A stretch of DNA of 64,000 bases from Gadus chalcogrammus (Eukaryota > Chordata > Actinopteri > Gadiformes > Gadidae), in the NCBI RefSeq assembly GCF_026213295.1, contig NC_079416.1:1508083-1572082 (forward strand), given 5' to 3'. Below are positions 33,055 through 45,659 of this stretch, piece by piece (the first letter of the stretch is position 1; every line of letters begins with the position of its first letter). The notes under the pieces were generated by a model, which worked only from the letters and a program-made list of their open reading frames with translations, ran no database searches and had not been told where the DNA came from. A program made the position numbers and the translations under genes.

Positions 33055-34817
33055 AGTGCTGTCAAGCGACTAAAATATTTAATCGCGATAAAAGAAAGGA
33101 TATTCTAAATATCCCTTGATTTCGTGCTGCTAGCCTTTTAGTGAGATCAGAGTGTTGAGAAGGACAGTAATAAAATATATTTGGTAAGATGGATATAAGA
33201 AGAGAGACCCGCAGTGAATTCAACCCGGTCCACTTGAGATCGGGTAGGTGCATGACAGTGGTAGGCCTACCGTAAAACTAAATAGCCCAGGCTTTTATTT
33301 GTTTCAATCACTGACCTTTCGAACAAAACTCTTGCTCAGCAAAGATGGGAAATACTATAACACTTATTATTAAAACCAGTATGAATATTCCTACCCTGCG
33401 TAGGCCTATACACACTACCAGGCTATCGAATAACACCCCCCCACACACACACACACACACACACACACGGTGGCGGAGTGGTCAATGTAATCGGGAAGTC
33501 GGGAGAATTCCCGGTGGGCCGTTAACGGTTTCGGGGCTGTCTCGATTACTGCGTGATAACATTATTGCGTTTATAAAAGTTCGCTTGCACAGCGTCCGTC
33601 CGGCAGACTGAGTTGTGCGCACCCGCAACCTCTCACTCACTCACACGACACAACACTCACAAACTGTAAATGTCGCAACCAAGTCAATCGTTGTCTAGAA
33701 GGGAGTACACTGAGCCCCCTCCCAAAGTCAGGGTCCGGATCTAACCATATCGGGCACACGGCGAACTGTGCCCAGGGGGTCCCAACCATTCCGCAGCCAG
33801 TGGGGGGTGACCACACACGAAAGAACACGTTTTTTTTTATTTTATTTTTTTTGATGAATGTTTGTACTCTAGTAATAGTATACATGGTATTATTTAAGTA
33901 GGGTATTCATTTAAATTCAGTATTAAAACGAATGTCATAAGAACCAGCAATAATTAATGATTTTCTGATGCAATATCGTGCCTAATGGTGAACAGTTAAC
34001 CCCCCTGAGAGACTAAAAGTAACGTGTCTTAAAGAACTGCAGCGTCTGTGATAATCTATGCACCTGAACACAACGCAGTAGTCGGCGGAGTAAGACCAAG
34101 CGGCGGAGGCTACACTTTATGTGTCATTATGTGTGTGGTAAAATAATAATAATAAAAAAAATATATAGAATTATTTGTTTCCCTGATTTTTTTCGGGGGG
34201 GGGGGCTTCAGACATGTTGTGCCCAGGGCCTAAGATTTTGTCAATCCGGGCGCCCTGACCCCTAAAGTGGTCCAACCCAGGTGGGCCTTGAACGCGATTT
34301 GTCAGAAAGACCAACAGCTAATGATAACATAGAGTGGCAAAGTCCCACCCCTTCCAGGTGGAGCCCATGGGACCTATGAGATCGAAAAAATATGACATGG
34401 GTTTTTCAATGGAGAGAAAAGTAATAATTTTCTGGTCCCAGTCTTTATATTCCCTGGATTACACATATGTTGTTGTGGACTTAAATTGTAATTTTTCATG
34501 CGAAGGAAAACTAAAAAATTACACACCAAACACACACACACTTTTAAGGAGTTGTGATTCCACGCCCACTTCGTATGTCCTTGCTTGCAACGCAGCCAAG
34601 TTTGTGCGGCGTGATGTTTTTTTTTGGTTTCCGGTGTAGCTAGATCGGTATGGTGTTGTAGTTTGTCTAATGTGACGTTTTGTTGCTAGACAGTAGGTTA
34701 AACAAACTACAACGTTTGCCAAGCCAAAGAGCGTTAATTCACTGCGATAAAACAGTTAGCGCCGTTTAAAATTGGTTGCATTAGCGCCGGTAATAACGCG
34801 TTTAAACTGACAGCACT
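33055..34817. mobile_element. AGTGCTGTCA-ended TIR element (left arm)
   Basis: It starts AGTGCTGTCA and ends TGACAGCACT. 'taatcgcgat' and 'taataacgcg' words lie just inside each end. The interior includes a CA run (33440-33468) and 'gggagaattcccggtgggcc', plus a 'gtgcccagggggtcccaacc' block. It is 63 bp longer than the right-arm copy through scattered single-base extras. No target duplication was resolved and no transposase is present. Confidence 0.65.
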
Positions 34818-34839
34818 AAAGATAACTAATCTTATAAGA

Positions 34840-35135
34840 TGATAAGGATTAACAATAACAATACATAGAATATAAGTAACAGGAGGTACGGGAGCTAAAT
34901 CAGTAAGTGGCAAGGGAACTAATGGTGTGTCGCCAAGAGGAGTCCGTAAAACCAAACAAAAAGTCAAAACACCGAGGGGTGTGGAGTAGCAGCCTCGAGC
35001 ACAGACTAGGCAGGCCTTTTTTTTTGAGCTCTTGCGGCAATTCGATCTCAATTCAATTCAACTTAGTTATAGAGCGCGAAAAAACATTTACACATGTCTC
35101 ATGGCACTTTACAGAGTGTTGAACATTCAGAGAGA
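34840..35135. mobile_element. LINE/SINE tail with ATTCA repeats (left arm)
   Basis: 'attcaattcaactta', 'tagagcgcgaaaa', 'catggcactttacagagtg' is the typical tail of a fish non-LTR element. It is mirrored at 58955-59245, where it ends 'ttgaattgaattgag'. Confidence 0.55.
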
Positions 35136-36124
35136 GCCCATGAGGGGCGGAAGGAAGGAACACCACCTTGAATTAAGAGATACCATATTCACCTTATTCC
35201 GCACACCCCTTTTTAAATGTTATTGTCTTCCGCTTTGTGTTGAAAGCTCCAATTGAAAGCTCCACGCTAGCTAGGCTAGACAGCTACATTGAAATACCCG
35301 TGCGAGTAAACTATTTAGTAACCCCCCCATATTATTGGCTATTGTTTTAATGTAATTAGTTTTTAAGTATTATGTCAAAGTATTAACTCAATCATTAAAG
35401 GATTTAGCAAATGCCTCAAATGTGTTTTGATTGACCCTCACTGACAAAGACATTCACGTTTGTGTATAAAATACAGATATTCAGTTAAAGTTTGTTATAG
35501 ATTTGTAAAAATGAACAATATAAACAACCCAAGATGGTGAGTTAGATTTCAGCTTATTTCTACAACTGTATCGGTACCAGACTCTAGCGTTGTGTATTTT
35601 CAGTCGTATGTAGTAATTCTTGAAGTTCGAAATCAAAGCATCTTGACAGGTTGGATGTTATGAGGGTTGAATAGTATGAGTTTATTTTCCAGGAATAGCA
35701 GCGAGATACAGACTTAGGTTGGAATCAATCTATAGTGGACCGGTTAGTCGATCACTTATTCCTTGGCTGTCGAACCCTCTACTCGTCGAACCAAGGGGTG
35801 GGGGCGGAAGTATTATTATAGCAAAAAGGGGTAGTATCATGAACAAGAGAACAGACGGCACTCTTCGAGCAGTTGATAAGGTATCTGGCCCCTAGCTATG
35901 TCCCGGAAGACCAGGTCGGTTCAACCTTGTTGAAACATAACAATGGCAGAATGTTTGGGGATAACACCTTGTATCAGTATGAGAGGCACTTGCCTGTTCC
36001 TAGACTAGAAATGTGAACAAAAGAGAGACACTAAAATACACCAACATTCTACAAAGAGAAACAACATTTTAACCATGTAACCATTACAACTGGTTTAACT
36101 TATAACTGATTGAACATCTTATTC
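35136..36124. other. AT-rich non-coding stretch (left arm), mirror 58030-58954
   Basis: No ORF with recognisable similarity. The right-arm mirror contains the same words (gaccaggtcggttcaacc; ggaataagt) with small indels. Nothing else is seen. Confidence 0.5.
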
Positions 36125-36485
36125 CTCATCTTCTTGTATAATGTCCCCACGAAGATTACATAGACCTGCCAGACTCTCAGAATCTTGTCAAATTTCGGGG
36201 CAAGGTAATGGGCACTGTTTGAGAGACTATTCTGTAGTTCTTCAGGCGATGTAGGACCCTCTCAACGTGCACTCAGGACGTTGGCTATGCGCCCCGTTGT
36301 GGTGGTGTCTTCTTCGGACAAGGGAAGGCCTCTTCTGGTGGAAAGCTGCAGGACGAGCTTGACTTTTACGTTCAAACAGAAGATCTTGGATAACAACTCC
36401 TCGGTCAGCCATCAGCTCATCACAGATACTCCAGAAACCCCTGTGTTGGCTGTGATGAACTTGTCACTGCATCTTCCACCATATG
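36125..36485 (-). pseudogene. DDE_4-type transposase C-terminus (left arm, frameshifted)
   Basis: Mirror of the right-arm reading frame at 57661-58024, but with extra bases that break the frame at several points (for example near 36228 and 36280). Recognisable pieces on the minus strand match 'ELMADRGVVIQDLLF' and 'INLAPKFDKILRVCAGL' in the right copy. Confidence 0.7.
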
Positions 36486-36700
36486 AATAGAATAGAATAG
36501 AATAGAATCTTTATTTGTCATCGGGTTAAATACAGTGTATTTACACAACGAAATTAAGGTGCAGATCTTGTTCAGTGCTTTTTATTTTTAATAAAGAATA
36601 AATAGAATACAGTAGGAGATATTAATAAATATATAACAACAATAACAACAATAACAACAATAATAACAATAACCCCAATAACCCCTCCCCCTGCCTTCCA
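36486..36700. mobile_element. non-LTR tail with (AATAG)n and AAC repeats (left arm)
   Basis: 'aatagaatagaatagaatc' then 'tttatttgtcatcgggttaa', 'acacaacgaaatta', followed by a (CAA/TAA)n tract at 36633-36672. Typical of a fish LINE/SINE 3' end. The mirror is at 57445-57660. Confidence 0.65.
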
Positions 36701-37639
36701 CTTAGGCCCAATCCCGTTTCTTTGCTCACTGTCTCAACCCTACCCCTCATTGCTACCCCCTCATTGCTACCCCTCATTGCTACCCCTCATTGCTACCCCT
36801 AACCGATCCCCTACCAAATGGGACAACCCTACCCTGTGACGTCATCATGGCCTCCCCGTGCCCCTAGCAGATAACCAGACCCCTGGTAATGTTACAAGAG
36901 ACAGACTGGCTGCCATTGTCTCGGGCAACGAGCAAGACCCATGATGTTTAACCTGAAATGGTATTTATATTTTGTAATTGGCATGTTTAAATAAAGTATT
37001 AAAAAAAAAAAAAAAAATTAATACTATTTGTCCCTCGTAATATACCTTTATTTTGAATGTCACTTAGCTACATGTTAAAGGTGGTATTAGGGTGCACTCA
37101 CACTAGGGCCATCTGGCCGGGGCCGTTGGCCGTTTTCACTCCTAACCGTGCCCCAGTGTTCTCTGGCCTGCACTCACACTAGGCCATCTGGCCGTGGCCC
37201 GTTGGCCGTCGCAGCTGTGGCCTGGCCACGGAAGGCTCTTGTGCATACGTCATCACGTCGTAAACGTCATCACCCAGCGTCCCGCTGCATGGACCATAAT
37301 AAGCCTGCCGCCAGTCAGAGTTTTAACACAATGACAACAACACAGAGAACACACCAACAGTTGAACTGTTTACCGTTTAATGGGAAGAAGAGGCTCGTCG
37401 CCTTTAGTATGTCCGTGGTCGTCCGCGTTGACTATACGTCATCCAGCTCAGGTTGCGTAGCCGTGCGTGGGCGCGTGTCGCTCATTAGCATCTGTACCGT
37501 AGCGGCCCGGTCGTAGCAGCACACCTCAAATACCACAACCTAAATAAGAAACACTGAACCACAATCTAAAATACACACACACGCATCTAAAATACACACA
37601 CACGCACACCTAAAAATACACACACACATACACTCACTC

Positions 37640-38680
37640 TCTCTCTCAGCTTTTGAGAGAATGGTGGAGAATCACATCTTCTCAACCATTCCGCCAACTT
37701 TGCCTTGCTCTCCTCATGCCTCGCCTGCTCCCTGGCACTCTCCTCTTGGAAGGGTGTCTGGGGTGGTGGAAGAGGTGCCTGGGGTGGAGGAAGCATGAGG
37801 GAGAGGTGGTGGGGGGGCTGGTGGCAGTGACTCAACGAAGTCCTGAAAGAAAACGAATAAGAAGGAATTAGGAATTATATGCCAGAACTGGTTGATATGG
37901 CCATATGTTATGTACAATATATAATAGCTATGTACACAATATAGGTACTGCCAAAAAATACATTGATTAACCATGTAAGAATACTAATATAATATATTAG
38001 TATATATAATAATACTATAGAAATTTACTAATATAATATAATATATAGTATATATAATATTACTTATATAATATTACTAATAATTAGTATAAATCTTATT
38101 TTAACCTGGAGTCACTAGAACATGGAAGATCTGGATATCATACGACATGATATGCAGCCCGGTCTGCAGAGCCCGGTCGACGGCCGGGCTGCAGAGCCCG
38201 GTTCTCGGCCGGGCTGCCGGCCGAGAACCGGGGAAAGTCGGCCGCGGACTTTCGCGATCTTCGCGAAAGTCGGCCGCGGACTTTCGCGATCTTCCGCGAA
38301 GTCGGCCGCGGACTTTCGCGATCTTCCGAGAGTCTCACGGCCGGGCTTTCGAAGAATATTACAAATATATATATATATTAGTATAAAATCTTATTTTTAA
38401 ACCTGGAGTCACTAGAACATGGAAGATCTGTATATCATACGACATGATATGCAGCCCGGTCTGCAGCCCGGTCGATGGCCGGGCTGCAGAGCCCGGCCGA
38501 TCTTCCGCGAAAGTCGGGCCGCGGACTTTCGCGATCTTCCGAGAGTCCACGGCCGGGCTTCGAAGGCCCGCGGCCGTGGCTGGCAGAGTATAATTATAAA
38601 ATAATTACTAGTTAATTACAGAGAAAAACACTTACATTTGGGTTTTTCCAATCCTGTCGCATCTTTTCGCCCTCCATCTT
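37640..38680 (-). pseudogene. accessory-gene remnant of the Harbinger-like element (left arm)
   Basis: Mirror of 55448-56490. The minus strand encodes 'FQEESAREQARHEESKAKLA' and 'EWLRRCDSPPFSQKLRERV' (E to K change at one site), and exon 1 is near 38640-38680 with extra bases. It is part of the Harbinger-like element at 36705-38917. Confidence 0.5.
38154..38580. repeat. GC-rich palindromic tandem array (left arm)
   Basis: Two blocks (38154-38355 and 38448-38580) follow repeated leaders ('cctggagtcactagaaca', 'tcatacgacatgatatgcag'). They are built of ~33-bp units combining 'cggactttcgcgatcttc' with 'cgcgaagtcggccg', where 'cgaaagtc' and 'gactttcg' can pair. A second motif alternates 'gcagcccgg' and 'ccgggctgc'. 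The array sits inside very AT-rich DNA. Confidence 0.85.
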
Positions 38681-39039
38681 GTCTAGGATAGTTCTTGATT
38701 TCAGTTTCGTTCGCAAGGTATTGTGGGAGCAAGTCAGAACTGAAGCGCTTGAGGGTGCCCATGGAAAATCTCAATTTTGAGGGGATGTTAAGCCCTCCCC
38801 CTTACCCCTCATCTACCTCAAATGTGGTAATGGGACATGACTCCACGGCGCGTGAACCGCGCAACAGTGAGGGTTAGGGTTGAGATTTTCTATGTAGCAA
38901 AGGAATGAGATTGGGCCTTAAGATACATTTAAGCATCCTACACCCTCCCCTCCCCTCCCAGGACAACAACCCCTTCTGCCCACATATATCTAAATAGCAG
39001 CAGGTCCAGGAAGGTAAGCATAATGAGGAATGTCCAAAG

Positions 39040-39305
39040 GTAGTGGTGACTTGTTCATGTGAGTTGTCTATGTATTGCACAGGGGTTATTTTTTGTTTAG
39101 CGTACGTATGGCCCAGGGGAAGAAGCTGTTGGTTAGTCTGGTGGTGCGTGATTTCATTGAACTGTATCGCCTGCCAGAGGGAAGCAGATCGAACAGGTGG
39201 TGAGCAGGTGTGCGTAGCGTCTTTTAGATGGATCTGGTCCTGTTTCGGCAGCGGGGAGCTGGCCAGCTCTTCCAAGGAGGGCAGTGGGGCAGCCTGTGAC
39301 TTCTG
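39040..39305 (-). pseudogene. LINE C-terminal fragment (left arm)
   Basis: Mirror of 54820-55065. The minus strand gives 'MEELASS' and, in another frame, pieces of 'LFDLLPSGRRY' and 'SRTTRLTNSFFPWAIRTLN'. These are the last residues of L2-type LINE proteins. Confidence 0.65.
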
Positions 39306-39316
39306 AGCTGTGCTAA

Positions 39317-40282
39317 CACTGGAAAGAAGGGTTTCTAAAGCCGTACTTCATCTGATTATTATTTGGTAATGCAATTCAATAAACATTTTATTTTTTATTT
39401 TTAAAATAACTTTTTTTTATTTCAAAATACTGTGAAATATAGATATTTTTAATTAGGAGCTCAATTAAGAAATATCCATTTTGACAAATGTAAAATGTTT
39501 AAGGTTGTGTATTCAACTGATTAATAATTTTGTCATTCAATCCAAATCATTTTTTTTGTTTTCTCCTAAAACAGATTCTAGCTTCTTTTTCAGCTGCTAT
39601 TGGTGACTTTTGGCGACTTTTTGAGGTGAAAGCACCAGCCTTGACCAGAGTGACGATGACTCACTGGTTCTGTGAGCTAGGACAGTCTGTCTGTGTCTGG
39701 AGGGAGGTCTGGAGTAGGTCTAACTCTTCTGCCATTTAGATTGTTAATATATATTGTATATTGTGTGGGCGGCAGTAGCTCAGGTGATAGAGCGGGTTGT
39801 AGATTTGTCGCTTGTCGCTGTTATGAAAAAAAGTCGCCAAGGGGGGTCTGAAAAGTAGCTAAATATAGCGACAAAATCGCTAAGTTGGCAACACCTGCAG
39901 TTTGGTCCAGTAGTCGTACAGTGTCTTTGTATTTAATGCGCATGCCGCAGGCTTGTACGTAACCTTGAAAATTGTACATTTGTCTGAACAATATTTCTAA
40001 ATGAGCTCCTTATCAATTATAAACAGTGTTATAGGAAGAAAACAAAAAAAAAATATTTGGATTGAATGACAAAATTATTAATCAGTTGAATACACAACCT
40101 TAAAATTTTACATTTGTCAAAATGGATATTTCTTAATTGAGCTCCTAATTAAAAAATATCTATATTTCACAGTATTTTGAAATAAAAAAAAGTTATTTTA
40201 AAATAAAACAAAAAATGTTTATTTGAATTTAATTACAAAATAATAATCAGATGAAGTACGGCTTAAAACCCTTTTTCCAGTG
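39317..40282. mobile_element. TA-flanked element with ~260-bp inverted arms (left arm)
   Basis: Ends CACTGG...CCAGTG. The long arms include 'gccgtacttcatctgattat' and its inverse. The unequal middle contains a SINE head and 'agcgattttgtcgctatatt'-type words. A TA flanks the clean right-arm copy on both sides, suggesting Tc1/mariner-type target choice. Confidence 0.72.
39766..39835 (+). mobile_element. tRNA-derived SINE head (left arm), mirror 54300-54370
   Basis: 'ggcggcagtagctcaggtga' then 'tagagcgggttgt' resembles the 5' half of a tRNA with an A box. There is no anticodon/T-arm half, so it is a SINE head or fragment and not a tRNA gene. Confidence 0.6.
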
Positions 40283-40590
40283 TAGCGCCGCCGCGTCTGC
40301 AGAGTGGCGAACACATCAGAAATCTTCGACTACCGGACTACTTTGTACTACTGTCATTCAACTTCTTTTGGACAAATCCCACGATTGGAAGATCCGTGGC
40401 TATTCAATCGATCCGGGTGCTATTAGCAAAAAAGTTTGCAAGGTAAGCTTAAAATGTCGGCTACTTTTCCTACTTTTTGCCTGAAAGCACATGGGTGTAA
40501 GCATAGCACCAGTTGATATTTAGCAGGGGCGCTAGCAACGTTGATATGGTAGCAGGCTAAAGACCAATAGATTGATAACTCTATAAAAAT

Positions 40591-41550
40591 GATCACCTGC
40601 GTCTTTTGTAGAAAGATATGTGGGTTACATTACGAGGCTATGTTACTACATTGCAGAGTGCAATAGGAATTAGCCTCGTTGCTTTTCAAATGTGTTGGCG
40701 CTGTCATGCCAAATTGTACCGGCTGCCCAAATTGTACCGGGCGCTCATCCATACGTATCCATTCCAAACTGCCCTGGCAACAGGATGATCGCGTCGTCCA
40801 AATATAAAGTAAAAACACTTGTTTTTACTTATATTTGTATTGTATTTAATTGTTTAATCAAATTTAGCTAGTAAACTGAGTGTTTAAAGCGGGTTCAAAA
40901 AACATTTGCGCTGATGTTGCCAAAAGACGAAATAACATAATACAGAAAACGGAATGCGCTAGATAACACTTTATATTGGTATTGTATTTAATTGTTTAAG
41001 TCAAATTTAGCAAGTAAACTGAGTGTTTTACAGCAGGTCAAGGACGAAATTAGCACAATACAGATAACGGATCGCTAGATAGAAGGGTTTGCGAATGTCC
41101 CGTGAACCTTCACGTCGTTCGACCGCGATTGTCCGTTGCCAGGCAACGGACGACGCGATCATCTGTTGCCAGGGCAGGTTTGGAATGGATTACGTATGGA
41201 TGACGCGCCCGGTACAAATTTGGCAGCCGGTATAAATTTGGCATGACAGCGCCAACTTGTAGTACAAACATTTACCACTTTATTGCAGCTTTCAAGGGGC
41301 ATTTTTATCGCGTGCACAATGCACCTGAACCGCAAGCCACTCCTAGAGCTGTGTGCAGATTAAAATGCGCAGTTTCATTATGTGCGGCCATTTTCACACA
41401 GTGAAGAGCTAGTGTCCTCACTTAAATGATCATATTGGAGAGGGCAGGTCTGTGTCATGTCCAGTAAGTGGTTGTAAGCCCATGTTTACAAAAAAGTCAT
41501 CATTTACTTCTCACAGTGTAGGAAGCATAAAGAATGCTCCACTGATGTGA
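40591..41550 (+). pseudogene. C2H2 N-terminus of an EnSpm-like gene (left arm, broken)
   Basis: Starts 'MITCVFCRK' at 40591 but is shifted soon after by extra bases. A TIR element (40702-41248) splits it, and the second part carries the 'HNAPEPQATPRA' and 'SCPVSGCKPMFTKK' region with further shifts. The right-arm copy is cleaner. Confidence 0.7.
40702..41248. mobile_element. TGTCATGCC TIR element with GCGC target (left arm)
   Basis: Starts TGTCATGCCAAATT and ends AATTTGGCATGACA, with inverted arms of ~110 bp. GCGC flanks both sides (40698-40701 and 41249-41252). The interior is AT-rich with duplicated 'gtaaactgagtgttt' words and no coding. Confidence 0.8.
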
Positions 41551-41597
41551 GGTGCAGTGCTGTTAATAAAACCTGTTTACGTAATTTGTTCATAGGA

Positions 41598-41777
41598 CAG
41601 TCCTGCTATTCCTCAACAAGGTACATGCTGAGTCTGGATCGGAACCTTGTCAACACAAACATCTCCTCCTTCATTTCTGCATTGGTGCCTCATGTTCGGG
41701 AGCTACTCACATTTTGGAGCTACAACTCCTGTATCCATCTGAGCTGGCTTCAACTCTGGAAGTTCCTTCAAGGTGAA
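41598..41777 (+). pseudogene. SAMD3-like C-terminal exon fragment (left arm)
   Basis: Encodes 'NLVNTNISSFISAL' and, after shifts, 'GSYY' and 'ELASTLEFLQ'-like residues. See the right-arm copy for a better reading. It is joined directly to the truncated Harbinger. Confidence 0.5.
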
Positions 41778-41778
41778 A

Positions 41779-42725
41779 CCCCTTACCCCTCCCCCTTGGT
41801 TTGAAGGGGTAAGGGGGTGTCCCCAATTCTCATTTTGGTTAAGGGGTAGGGCGAAGACAAAAGGCTACGTAGCCCTTTGAAACGAAGCGAAAACGTAGCT
41901 TGAAACGAAGCTATCCAAGGACCACACTTCAAAGGGAGGGCTTTCAGTAAAATCCGGCCGAAAATGCATTTTTACTAGTTGTTATCATTCGGACTCATGA
42001 TGTAAAGTTGACTGTATATTCAGCTCGAAGTCATACACGGGGACAATGGCTATCTCGGAGCTCGATATAAAACATGACATAACGGTAAATAACCGTTGAA
42101 CTATACATACAAGATTTTGGCGCTCTCTAGTGGCCAACCGAAATCGACAAATAAACAAACAGCAGCGATGGCTCAAGCGAAGGACCACGCACAAATGTAA
42201 GTATTTTTCTGCACTTTAATTACGGCAGAATGGGTGTAATATACTATTTTCGAGCGGCGTTGTGAGTTTAGTTTTGAATCACTAGTCAGTTTGTTTTGAT
42301 TCACTAGTCAAGTTTGTTTGAATCAACTGCCGATGCTAATGTGTCCGCTATCCGCCATTTGTTGAGATAGATATCCGATAACCTTGACATGACATGTTAA
42401 GGTTTCAAGTCAAATTTGTGTGCAATGGATTTGCTTACTACTACTATTACTTGGTTGATTACCGCGCACTGCTTTGGATATCGGTAAACCTGCCACCTAG
42501 GCTAAGTCACTAGCTCGCCTGTCAAACTGAAGATTTCCTTTCAACTTTTACCTCAGGGACACCACAGGAGACCAGACGGCTCTTTCATTTCATCAGGGCG
42601 ACCAGGGACAATGAGTTCCTAAAATCGAAAATGATCGCCAGAAAACAGTGGGAGTGAGTCTTACGTGTTCAAATCTTTTCATTCTTAGCGTCCTGTTTTC
42701 TACGTTTGGTATTTCTGTGTTGAGC
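41779..42725 (+). mobile_element. truncated Harbinger 5' part (left arm)
   Basis: Matches 4190-5128: 'ccccttacccctccccctt' start, accessory exon 1 near 42168 (with one extra C) and exon 2 near 42550-42655 (with extra bases), then an abrupt stop at 'gtgttgagc'. The outermost TIR bases and everything past intron 2 are missing. Confidence 0.8.
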
Positions 42726-42726
42726 C

Positions 42727-43020
42727 AACCCGGTATCACGCAATTGCGTGTTCCTGTCGCACAAAACGTTAATCCCTATTGAAGCGTGTTTCCAACACGA
42801 TAGTCCGACTTTTTGCGTGTTGCACAAAACGAAGTAAACCAATGCATTCTGAATGGGAGTGTTCTAAAGACAATTAACGGTTCTCCACAAAACGTACGAG
42901 AGAGAGAGAAGAGAGAGCGGGGGTGTGATGGGACAGAGAGAGAGAGAGAGAGAGCGAGAGAGAGGCTTCAGAAAGGGTGTGCGCAGATAGTACGTGCACC
43001 CTAGTTATGTTTATGCCAAA
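42727..43020. repeat. GA-repeat element (left arm), mirror 51165-51450
   Basis: 'cccggtatcacgcaattgcg', 'aatgcattctgaatgggagt', a (GA)n stretch at about 42898-42965, and 'gtgcaccctagttatg'. Same order as 14222-14410. The right-arm copy has (CT)n at about 51222-51283. Confidence 0.75.
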
Positions 43021-43424
43021 ACCTATATATATAATTAGGCTGTGGAAATTGCAATAAGTTAAGAACACAACTTCGCACGTTGAGCAACGCAGCCGTGTGA
43101 CTCGTTTATTTTGTAAAAAAGAAAACCGGAAAACAAAGCGTGCTGAAGGTAAACAAACTCCAGCATGGTCTGTGACGTCATGAGACGCACGTAATCCTTA
43201 GGGACCGACGCGATCCCTGAACCACAAGAACGTAAATGACATGCCGTAAACAACAACACAATTGAAAGAAACAAAAACATAACGAGATACTGTGGTGAAT
43301 TATGTTACGGTCACTACAAGGCTATAATTATATTTAGCGTGTAATGAGACAATCTATAGCCAAATTGTCTAAGATGCCCGAGAAGCATTCGGGGATATCA
43401 GCATGGGAATCGGCGAATCAACCC

Positions 43425-43545
43425 ATTGAAGGGGGGGGGGGGGGGGGGGGGGGGGGGGACATGTTAGTTGAAAACAGGGGGGGAGTGGGGGGGGGGGGAC
43501 ACGTTTGTTGAGGGGGGGGAGACACGTTTGTATGGGGGGGGCAAC
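43425..43545. repeat. poly-G tracts (left arm), mirror 50660-50758
   Basis: A ~27-base G run at about 43430-43458 and several shorter ones, separated by 'acatgttagttgaa' and 'acacgtttgttga'. The mirrored C runs differ in length, as expected of unreliable homopolymers. Confidence 0.85.
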
Positions 43546-43841
43546 GCTCGACAACGAGAGTTGGTTTTATATTGAACGCATCGACAACGAGAGTTGGTTT
43601 TTATTGAACGAGACTTCACACGGAACAGCTGCACTAACGATGGTCACGTCACTCTCGGTGACGGTGTCCGACAATAATGAACACACGAACAATGTTAATA
43701 GAAGCAACACACAACCACATAAAATCCCGAACCATTAACCCACTTAATCCTAACACAAAACAGATTAACAAAAGCCCCATTTGTCAACTGAGAACCCCAA
43801 TTCCCAGAATCCCCCGCGGCTCCGGAACACGGCGTAGCTTA

Positions 43842-44255
43842 TATTAATCTTTATTAACTGAATGGGAAATGCAATATTTTAGGACAGATACACCATTAAA
43901 CGCGTTTCTAATGACATTTCTAGCGAGAATGTACATTTTCCTTACATAATCTTCAGTCAGTGAATGTGTATGATCTTTATTAATCTGTATTATCTGAAGG
44001 GGAAATGCAATTATTTCTACAGATACACCGTTAAAAACCGTTTCTAATGGAACTTTTCTGCGAGAAATGTACATTTTCCTTACTATCTTCAGTCAGTGCA
44101 GGTGTATGATCTTTATTAATCTTTATTATCTGAATGGGAATGCATATTTAGGACCGATTCACCGTTAAACGGGTTTCTAATGAACATTTCTAGCGAGAAA
44201 TATACATTTTACTTGCATAATCTTCAGTCAGTGATTGTGGTCCTGATCTTTAGTT
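43842..44255. repeat. ~125-bp tandem repeat, three copies (left arm), mirror 49953-50366
   Basis: The unit holds 'tgatctttattaatctttat', 'tctgaatgggaaatgcaata', 'cgtttctaatgacatttcta' and 'cataatcttcagtcagtgaa'. The right arm has three cleaner units. No coding. 'taatctttattatctgaatg' also starts each unit's A/T-rich half. Confidence 0.85.
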
Positions 44256-44512
44256 TTATAGTTATTAGGATTTGATCGGCTCGCTCGCATGTTTCAACGA
44301 CGTCAGGTTTGCTTTCGCTAAACTAGCAGCTCACGTGCTTCCTGCGTTGTGTTATAAACTGTTACTTTATGTAACCTTTGTAATGATATCATCTTGTTAG
44401 AAACACGTATATCATGAGAGCCAACCCAGTCGTCGCCAAAAGCATACGTTCAGTGTACTTTTCGTGAACAATGGATTACGTCGCATTGCAACATAAAATA
44501 GCGTGTTATACC

Positions 44513-44645
44513 ACACACACACGCACGCACACGCACAGACACACACTACACAAGCACACACAAGCCCACAACAACGCACGCACAGACACACAAACAACAC
44601 ACACACACACACAGACACCACCCACACACGCACACACGCACACGG
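44513..44645. repeat. imperfect CA/CG microsatellite (left arm), mirror 49566-49700
   Basis: ACACAC/GCACGC mixture; the mirror is TGTGTG/CGTGCG. The open frames here are repeat artefacts. Confidence 0.9.
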
Positions 44646-45659
44646 TGCATTTCGCTGCTAAAACAACAACAAAAAATATTCCCTCAAATATTATTACTTT
44701 CAAAACGTTGGCCAAAATGGCCAATAATATCATTTTTTATTTGGGATGCTTCTAGGACATTTTGGGTGGATTTTGAACGGTATGTGGGGGGCACGTTTTT
44801 TGCAGGACCTGGCAACCCTGCGCTGTTGCCCGAGATCTGGATCCACCCCGGCGTGGTGCCGTCTCCTTTTGACCTTTTGACCCCAGACTTCTGGGGAATA
44901 GCTGAATCAATTCATTAGTCAATCAGAAGCATGTAAATATCTTCCCGGTGGCGTAAGAGGACGAACAAGGTGTCCTTCAACATCTACGCTTCCAGGAGAT
45001 TGCAACGGTGCCACACATGAGCATATTCGAACATGTTTAATGGTAGTAATTAGCTGTCGAAATTGGAGGCCTTAATCAATACTGAGCAGCTATTGATTTG
45101 CTTCCCGATAAAGATTTGTCACAAATGACATGTTATTTAGCATCTACACGTTGAGCTGAGTCCAATGACACCAAGAACGACACTCTAGCTAATGGTAACA
45201 TGCATTTTACATGGTACACCTAGGTCTAGGACATGATCTCGGTGTAGCAAGAGGCCGAGCTTGATCTCATTGGACTCAGCTTAACATCCTTTAGATTCAC
45301 AGAGCGAAGATTATGAAAGTCCAGGCTCAGCAAGTGCTCCATCTCATTGCACCTGCACCCAGCGGCTCGCTTGCAAGATTTTGGCCTGAAGTTCTTCCCA
45401 GACCAACACCCTAGCCATCCAACATGCATATCTTAGAATCAGGCCTCTCTTTAATAGTGACAAAAAGCTATGAGAGAAACACACATTAACTTTTGTTATC
45501 TCATAAGCGGCGTGGTGCCGGCTCCTTTTGACCTTTTGACCCCCGACTTCAAAAACGTGGCCACAGGCCAGCTGTGTCTACACACCTTTAGCCACAAATG
45601 TACACCTCCATCCCACAAAAATGGGACATAGAAACTAACCTCTGTCTTATGTACATTTA

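Larger units (their letters stand above)
36705..38917. mobile_element. TTA-flanked Harbinger-like element with GC-rich array (left arm)
   Basis: The TIR GGCCCAATCCCGTTTCTTTG (left) and, inverted, GGCCCAATCTCATTCCTTTG (right) are flanked by TTA (36702-36704 and 38918-38920). Subterminal 'caaccctacccc' and 'caaccctaaccc' words match across the ends. It contains remnants of an accessory gene (minus strand), a GC-rich palindromic array, AT-rich sequence and duplicated MITE-like words ('ctcacactaggccatctggc'). Confidence 0.8.

Noticed and set aside
38104..38590. CRISPR-like array of repeats and spacers
   Set aside because: The units are contiguous, self-complementary and GC-rich with no unique spacers, in a clearly eukaryotic context.
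39766..39835. possible tRNA gene at the A-box sequence
   Set aside because: Only the 5' half is present, with no T arm; it is a SINE head.
44412..44755. Cys/Val-rich and His/Thr-rich frames near 44.5 and 49.6 kb
   Set aside because: Both derive from CA/GT simple repeats and their shared presence only reflects the palindrome.
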